Assembly (NCBI GenBank): GCA_021495925.1
Contig: JAKEKT010000137.1
Coordinates: 1 to 64,000, forward strand
Origin: Diplodia intermedia
Taxonomy: Eukaryota > Ascomycota > Dothideomycetes > Botryosphaeriales > Botryosphaeriaceae
Direction: 5' to 3'
DNA length: 64,000 bases
Every line of letters starts with the position of its first letter. Positions within the stretch are counted from its first letter, which is position 1. The notes below the pieces were generated by a model. The model was not told the DNA's origin. It worked only from the letters and a program-made list of their open reading frames with translations, and did no database searches. Made by a program: the position numbers and the translations under genes. Shown in pieces: positions 57,762 to 64,000 of the stretch.

Positions 57762-59519
57762 CTAAATCTTTCTGCTATCGCCTTCTCCCTCTATAGAAAA
57801 CGGTCCGTCTCCAGCACCCGCCACCGCTACTGGCGCACTCCACCTTAGCGGTAGCACCCATACCACATTCCACCTAGCCGCCAGCTCCCTTATGGTGCGT
57901 ACGGCGCGCTCGCTTAGTTCCTGCCACGTGCGGCCGGACTCGTCAAGGACTTCAAGACAAAGCTTCATGCGCGCTGAAATCCATGCGCTTGGGCGCCGGT
58001 ACGGCGTGGATGCTCTCGACGTGGATGAAGTGGCCAGTAACAGCAAGACCGAGGCGGCGCGTAGCACGTGGTAGATGATGAATGGCGGGATGGTCTGGAC
58101 GCGGTGCGGCGCGGTGCGGAGGCGGTGGAGCAGGTCGGTTATGGAGGAGGCGGCGGCGGCCATGGCGTGGAGGGCGGAAGAGAAGATGGGCGAGGGAGTC
58201 GAGTTGAGGAACGGGCGGTGAAGCAGGATGAGAGAGACGTGGTACGAGATCTGGAAGTAGAAGTATGATGGGGGAGCGTCGGTGGCGGTTCTCAGACGCG
58301 CGTCAACGGAGCCGTAGAATTGGTTTAGCGCGAGGCGAGCGTCTCGGAGGAGGATTTCTTTTTTGGACGTGTCGAGGGTGGGGAAGTCGAAGGAGAGAAC
58401 GTGTTCCATGTGCTGGTCGTGCAGGCTCCACAACTGGCAAAGGCTGTCGAGGCATGCGTCTTCGACGGCTTCAAGGGTGCCAAAGCTCGCTAGGGCCGGG
58501 ACCTTGACTTGGCTCTTGGGTAGAAACGTTGTTCTGCCCAGAACGGCTGCCACAGTTCGGTTGACCCAGAAGAAGGACCAGAAGGCGAGTGTTCTTTCCT
58601 GCCTGCGAGGCTCGGCGGTCTGGTCTGCCAGACATGGTTCCTCCTGGACGTGGAGCCCTTGATGCACTACCATTGCGCCAGCCATGGAGGTGAACATCCA
58701 GGATGAAGTGCCGTTGCCGCGGCCGAGCTCCAGCCATGCTAGTATGTTGAGACCTTGGACGACGTACACGTTCGCTTGTGTTTGGCACGACGTCAAAGCG
58801 ATGGCTTGAGCGGAATCCACAAACAGAGAACACATGTCCTTCACTTCAGCGTGGGCAGACAGAAACGCTCCGCAAGCGACAACGGCAGCATAGAGCAAAT
58901 TGAACCTTACCGGCACGGAATGCGCGGTTCTCAGAGTATCGAGGACGTCCATCTCGACAAAGCGGTGCACAGTGTTGGCACACGTGTCAAAATCGTCGAT
59001 CAAGCGCCGTCGGAAAGCGTCGTCATGGAGACAAGCGCGAGCCACCTCGCCGTGGGGTTTGGGGGTTGGCTTGCCAGACGCGCCGAGGGTGGCTGATTTG
59101 CGCAGGCCGGCCAATGCAGGGCTGGAGAACAGGCCGGTCGGGCCGTAGAAGACGCTTTGGCCGGGCATGGTTTCGGTCGTGTCCCACGAGAGTACGCTCA
59201 GATCATTTGTCGCGGTCGAGCATTGGTCGACGCCGCCGATGAGGGGTTCCTGGCTGTGGCTCCTTCCGACGAAGTGCGGAGGAGTCGATGCCGCATCTTC
59301 CAAAGTCGAGGGCCGGTGCTGCAGATCGTCGACGATAGACTCGAGCCGGGCAATCTCGGCTTCCAGATGGCCGACGGTGCTGCGCGATGCGGTGGTCAGT
59401 AGCCAATGAGGCTGACGTAAGGGCGTGATCTGCTACCGTTTTCGACGCTGGAGGCCGGGATAGATGCACGTCTTTCCATGAGCCCCGCATAGTGAGCAGG
59501 TCGGCACGGCTCCGTCGCA
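57762..59519 (-). CDS. Zn2Cys6 transcription factor, 5'-truncated at the AT-rich block
   Basis: Two joined exons (59437-59519 and 57762-59379) give about 566 residues. They begin inside the zinc cluster: CDGAVPTCSLCGAHGKTC carries the last four of the six cysteines, then YPGLQRRKR. A short coiled coil follows (TVGHLEAEIARLESIVDDLQ), then a typical Fungal_trans middle domain (FAFWSFFWVNRTVAAVLGR-like, EEPCLADQTAEPRRQERTL, FQISYHVSLILLHRPF). A TTTAG acceptor precedes the first codon, so an exon with the first two cysteines should lie upstream. Only AT-rich, RIP-like DNA is there, with the border at about 59585. The gene is probably inactive or its start has been destroyed; a distant first exon is less likely. 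Confidence 0.75.
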
Positions 59520-62388
59520 CTAAACGCACCTAAGCTGCGGATAGTTCCTCTTAGCAGGTCGCCGCGGCACGTGCGTTGTTTTTCTGCCGGTCTTATTTTG
59601 TTAGCGAAACGCTAAGAAATCTAGATATAAAACTAAACCGCTTATATACTAATACTTATAAGAATTACTACTAGCTAATAAGTAGTATAGACTATCGCGT
59701 TAGACGCTTTAAAACGCTTTTAAGTAGTATATAAAGTTATTATAGCGTAAGATACTACTAAATATTATCTTTTTATACTACTAAATATCTTCTTATATTA
59801 TATAGATATTATTATTATAGGTCTTAGTATAGTATTAAGTTATTTATAAGTTATTTAAATAAGCGTTCTCTACTAAATTATTATTTATATCTACTAGAAT
59901 TACTAACTCGCGTTAATACTTTATAAAAGATAAAGATACTTTTTAGATTTTATAGTATTAAACCTCTACTACTTATAGTATTAAGTCTTAACGGCTACTA
60001 CTAAGAATTTACCCGTCTATTATATAGTCTAATATAATTTTATAATATCTTTATAGGCGCGTTCTTCTTATCTAAAGCGTTATATATACTTTTTAAAGTA
60101 TTATTATTAGTCTTACTATAACGATAGGCTTCTTTTACTAAGCTTTAGAGTTACTTAGTAGATAGATTAAATTAAAGAGTTTATCTTAAAGAGATAAAAG
60201 AGAGATAATAATAATTAAATAAGAAGATATTATATAATTATATAATATATAGTAAGCTAATTACCTCTAAATTAATAGAGTTTAAATTAGAACTTTAAGT
60301 TAACTATAAAGAGTTAAGATACTAGCTAAGAGAGTATATCTATATATAATAAAAAAGCTAGTTATAATCTAGTATATTCTTTCTTAAGGGTATTATTATT
60401 TAATATTATTTATTAAGAATATTATAAGGTATACTCTTAGTAGAGAGTACTAGTAGGTTATATATAATCTTAATACTTTAAATAGTTTTCGATATTCTAA
60501 CTTCTAACTTCTATCGCTACTAAGCGAATATAATAACTATCTTACTTACGTTCGTACCCTCGCGTTTATTTTCTAGTTCTTATATTTCTTATAAGACTAT
60601 AATTTAACTAGATTATTAAGTTTCTATAGTTTTACTTTCTTTATAAGCTTTTTATTACGTATAGTCTTTTACTTTATTTAGATTTCTATAGGCGTTCTTT
60701 CTATATAGGCTTTAGCTACTATTTAAGCTTAGTTTCGTAGACGCTAAGTTCTCTTACGCCCGTTCTTTTTATATAAGATTTCTACTCGTACGGCTCTATC
60801 GCTTATAAGACTTATTAGTTCTTATAATACTTTTTTTTATACGGGCTTATAGCCCTTAGAGTTATAAAGCTCTTATACTCTAGGGTTCGTAATAATAAGC
60901 TAGCGAGAATAAAGAATTATAAGAGATATTAGTATTACTTAAAGAAGTACTTACTTAAGTAGATAAAAATATAGTAACTTATATCTAATAATAAGCTTAT
61001 AATATAAATAGCCGCTATTATACTTAATAATAGTATAGATAAGCGCTTTCTTATAAATAAGAGATTTAATAATATAATAGATCTCTTATAATCTATTATA
61101 TATTTTATACTTCTTTTTTAAGCGCGTTTACTTTTATAAAATAAGATTTATAGCGTAGCTTATTATCTTATTAATCTAATACTTAAACGTCTACTTATTA
61201 AGAAGTATTAAAGTTACTAATTAATTATATATTAGCTTAGCTTTATAGATATTTAACTTATTCTCTATTATTCTCTAAATATATATTATAAGCTTTATAA
61301 GTAATAGCTTAAGATTAAGATTATTATAAAAAATAATATAATAGCTCTTACTTCTTTAAATTAAATAAGCTTTAAGATTAGAGTATTATTTAGTATAATA
61401 ATAAATAAAGAAGTACTTCTTTAGCTACTAATACTTATAAATAACTAGACGCTAAATATTTATTTTTATAAAGTTTATAAGCTTAAGATAATTTTTTTTA
61501 AGCGTTTACTTTATTAATAAATAAATATATTTTTAGATAAAAAAAATATAATAGCTTTTATACTTATTTTTAAAGTAGTTCTTCGCGTTCGCTAATATCG
61601 TCTTAATATTTAAAATAATATACTACTTATATAATTAAAGCTATTTATTCTAAATACTAGATAGTAGTATAAAGACTATAAAGCTTTTAGACTAATTTAT
61701 TAAATAAATTCTTTTACTCTTTAGTCTATTATACTAAAAGACGTTATATAGTATATTTTATATATTATTAAAGACGTCTCTCGTCTTATTAATAATAAGT
61801 AATAGAATTATAGAAAAGATTATTTCTATATTAGTAATACTAATAATACTTATAAGCGTATAGTTTTTACTATTAATATTAAATATAGTATTAATAAAGT
61901 AGTAAAAGTTATTAATAAAGCGTTTAGTATATTTAATTATTCTCTTATTCTAGAAGATATATTATTTAAGAACTTTACGCTTTAGAAGACTTATAGTATT
62001 ATTATATTAAGTATAGTTAAACGTTCTATAATAAAAGTCTATAATTTAAAGACTCTTAATAAGAACGATAAACTACTTTTATAATATTATTAATATAGTA
62101 GCGCTATTATTATAGTATTATTTAAGATTTTAATAGTTTTTTATTATAATAACTACTATATTATTTTTCTTTATAATCTTCTACGTTTAAGAAGTAGAGA
62201 TATTAGTCTTTTATAGCTATAGCGCGAGGTCTATAAAAGTATAATATTTAGACTAGCGCTTATAATAATATAGATATATAAATAAATTAGTAGTAAGATT
62301 ATAAAAGTACTTAAGCTTTAGTAATATTATAATTTAAAAGTTCTTACTACTTTTAGTAATATTTTTATATATATAAATAAAGAGCTTA

Positions 62389-64000
62389 TTATAAGTTTAA
62401 ATTATTTAGACTTAAAGAACTATAGAGGCCGAAACTATAAAACTTAGTAAAAATTTTAAAATATTAAAATTTTAGAATACTAAAATTTTCGAATATTAAA
62501 TTTTTACGATTTTTTATAAATAGATACTCTACTAGAATATTAACTATAGTTAATATAAGCGTAACGCTTAAGTAGTAGAAGTAAGCGTAAAGATATATAA
62601 GCTAGCTCTTTATATAAAAAGCGTAACGCTAGTTCTTTACGCGAAAAGCGTAACGCTAGTCTCTACGTAAATACGCGGTATACTATTAATTATATAATTA
62701 GTCTTATTATAAGTTTAGATTATTTAGACTTAAAGGGCCGTAAAAACTAAAACTATAGAACTTAGTAAAAATTTTAGAACATTAAAATTTTAAAATACTA
62801 AAATTTTTAAATATTAAATTTTTATAATTCTTTATAAATAGATACTCTACTAGAATATTAACTATAGTTAATATAAGTATAACGCTTAAATAGTAGAAGT
62901 AAGCGTAAAGACGTACGAGCTAATTCTTTATATAAAAAGCGTAATACTAGTTCTTTACGCGAAAAGCGTAACGCTAGCCTTTATATTATAAGTTTAGATT
63001 ATTTAGACTTAGAGAGCCGTAAGAGCTAAAACTATAAAACTTAGTAAAAATTTTAGAATATTAAAATTTTAGAATACTAAAATTTTTAAATATTAAATTT
63101 TTACGATTCTTTATAAATAGATACTCTACTAGAATATTAACTATAATTAATATAAGCGTAACGCTTAAGTAGTAAAAGTAAATATAAAGACGTATAAGCT
63201 AGCTCTTTATATAAAAAGCGTAACGCTAGCTCTTTACGCGAAAAGCGTAATACTAGTCTCTACGCGAAAAGCGTAACGCTAGTTCTTTACATAATACGTA
63301 ATATATTAAAAGTCTATTTAAAAAAGCGTAACGCTAGTTTTTACGCGAAAAGTATAACGCTAGTTCTTTACGCGATATATAACGTATTAAAAGTCTATTT
63401 AAAAAAGCGTAACGCTAGCTCTTTACGCGATACGCGATATATTAAAAGTCTATTTAAAAAAGTATAACGCTAGTTCTTTACGCGAAAAGCGTAACGCTAG
63501 TTCTTTACGCGATACGTAGCGTATTAAAAGTCTATTTAGAAAAGCGTAACGCTAGCTTTTTACGCGATATATAACGTATTAAAAGTCTATTTAAAAAAGT
63601 ATAACGCTAGCTCTTTACGTAATACGCGACGTATTAAAAGTCTATCTAGAAAAGCTTAAAGTTATTAGTTTTTATTATAAGTTTAAATTATTTAGACTTA
63701 GAGGGCCGTAGAGGCCGAAATTATAGAATTTAATAAAAATTTTAGAATATTAAAATTTTAAAATACTAAAATTTTTAAATATTAAATTTTCGTAATTCTT
63801 TATAAATAAATACTCTACTAGAATATTAACTATAGTTAATATAAGTATAATACTTAAGTAGTAAAAGTAAGCGCGAAGATATATAAGCTAGTTCTTTATA
63901 TAAAAAGCGTAACGCTAGTTCTTTATATAAAAAGCGTAACGCTAGCTTCTATATAAAAAGTATAACGCTAGCTCTTTACGCGATATATAATATATTAAAA
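62389..64000. repeat. Four-copy tandem repeat of about 260-310 bp
   Basis: Four copies begin with TTATAAGTTTARATTATTTA at 62389, 62707, 62986 and 63675. Each runs through AAAATTTTAGAATAYTAAAA and TAGATACTCTACTAGAATAT to an AGCGTAACGCT-containing tail. Distances are 318, 279 and 689 bases; the last gap contains an extra array of short repeats. Copies are diverged by C/T-type changes, as expected after RIP. Confidence 0.9.
63296..63660. repeat. Nested 27/55-bp palindromic repeat array
   Basis: ATTAAAAGTCTAT recurs at 63305, 63386, 63441, 63523, 63578 and 63633, spaced 81, 55, 82, 55 and 55. Between them lie one or two 27-bp units built on AGCGTAACGCT, an inverted repeat with a one-base centre, followed by AGTTCTTTACGCG. 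Longer intervals contain one extra 27-bp unit. The same unit also occurs in the tails of the large repeats (about 62550 to 63290). Confidence 0.9.

Larger units (their letters stand above)
59585..64000. repeat. Saturated RIP-mutated AT-rich domain
   Basis: The whole block is very AT-rich. Reading through it I find essentially no CA or TG dinucleotides, while TA and CG-containing words persist. This is the footprint of repeat-induced point mutation (CpA to TpA). No open frame survives. The left border with normal DNA is sharp (last TG at about 59585). It is probably one or more decayed transposons; the element type cannot be read without reversing the mutations. The block continues beyond the window end. 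Confidence 0.92.

Noticed and set aside
62500..64000. Possible CRISPR array
   Set aside because: The host is a eukaryote, and the intervals between repeats are themselves repeated, not unique spacers; this is RIP-mutated satellite DNA.

Overview
The window is nuclear DNA of a filamentous ascomycete, most likely a Sordariomycete. Genes carry short GT-AG introns of about 45-90 bases (two look like GC-AG). The gene families are typical of such fungi: a LaeA-like methyltransferase, Zn2Cys6 regulators, a Clr5-ankyrin protein, a HET relic and an NmrA-type reductase. The right end is an AT-rich block with almost no CA or TG dinucleotides, the signature of repeat-induced point mutation (RIP). I rebuilt splice forms by hand from ORF joins, splice consensus and frame, so exon borders are models. 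No rRNA, tRNA or CRISPR array was recognised.

Layout. 0.2-1 kb: dead amino-acid permease. 4-5.7 kb: myo-inositol-type MFS transporter with an in-frame stop near its first ATG. 6.2-7.5 kb: acidic low-complexity protein. 8.1-9.7 kb: secreted HExxH metallopeptidase whose spliced frame is intact except for three TAA/TAG codons. 10.7-12.1 kb: LaeA-like methyltransferase. 12.4-20.4 kb: apparent galactoside-use group, with a GH2 beta-galactosidase, a secreted protein of unknown family and a lactose-permease-type transporter. 20.7-26.3 kb: secreted solute-binding-like protein, Zn2Cys6 regulator and GST-like protein. 28.5 kb: 55-aa secreted protein with an eight-cysteine mature part plus one more contextless signal peptide region.

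29-34 kb: a 1,127-aa Clr5-ankyrin protein and a 78-aa membrane protein diverge from a 0.9 kb spacer that holds five copies of one motif. 34.7-39.6 kb: RidA with a probable mitochondrial presequence and a PTR2 peptide transporter. 42.4-47.3 kb: secreted M43 metalloprotease, small charged protein and ferroportin-family transporter. 47.7-48.6 kb: regulator relic killed by point mutations. 49-57.5 kb: secreted amidase, two membrane proteins, a HET relic and an NmrA-like reductase. 57.8-59.5 kb: Zn2Cys6 regulator cut off at its DNA-binding end where the AT-rich block starts (59.6 kb to the end).

The main themes are two. First, a compact galactoside-use cluster contains an unassigned secreted partner. 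Second, several genes are disabled by point stops without frameshifts, next to a saturated RIP domain containing nested palindromic tandem repeats.
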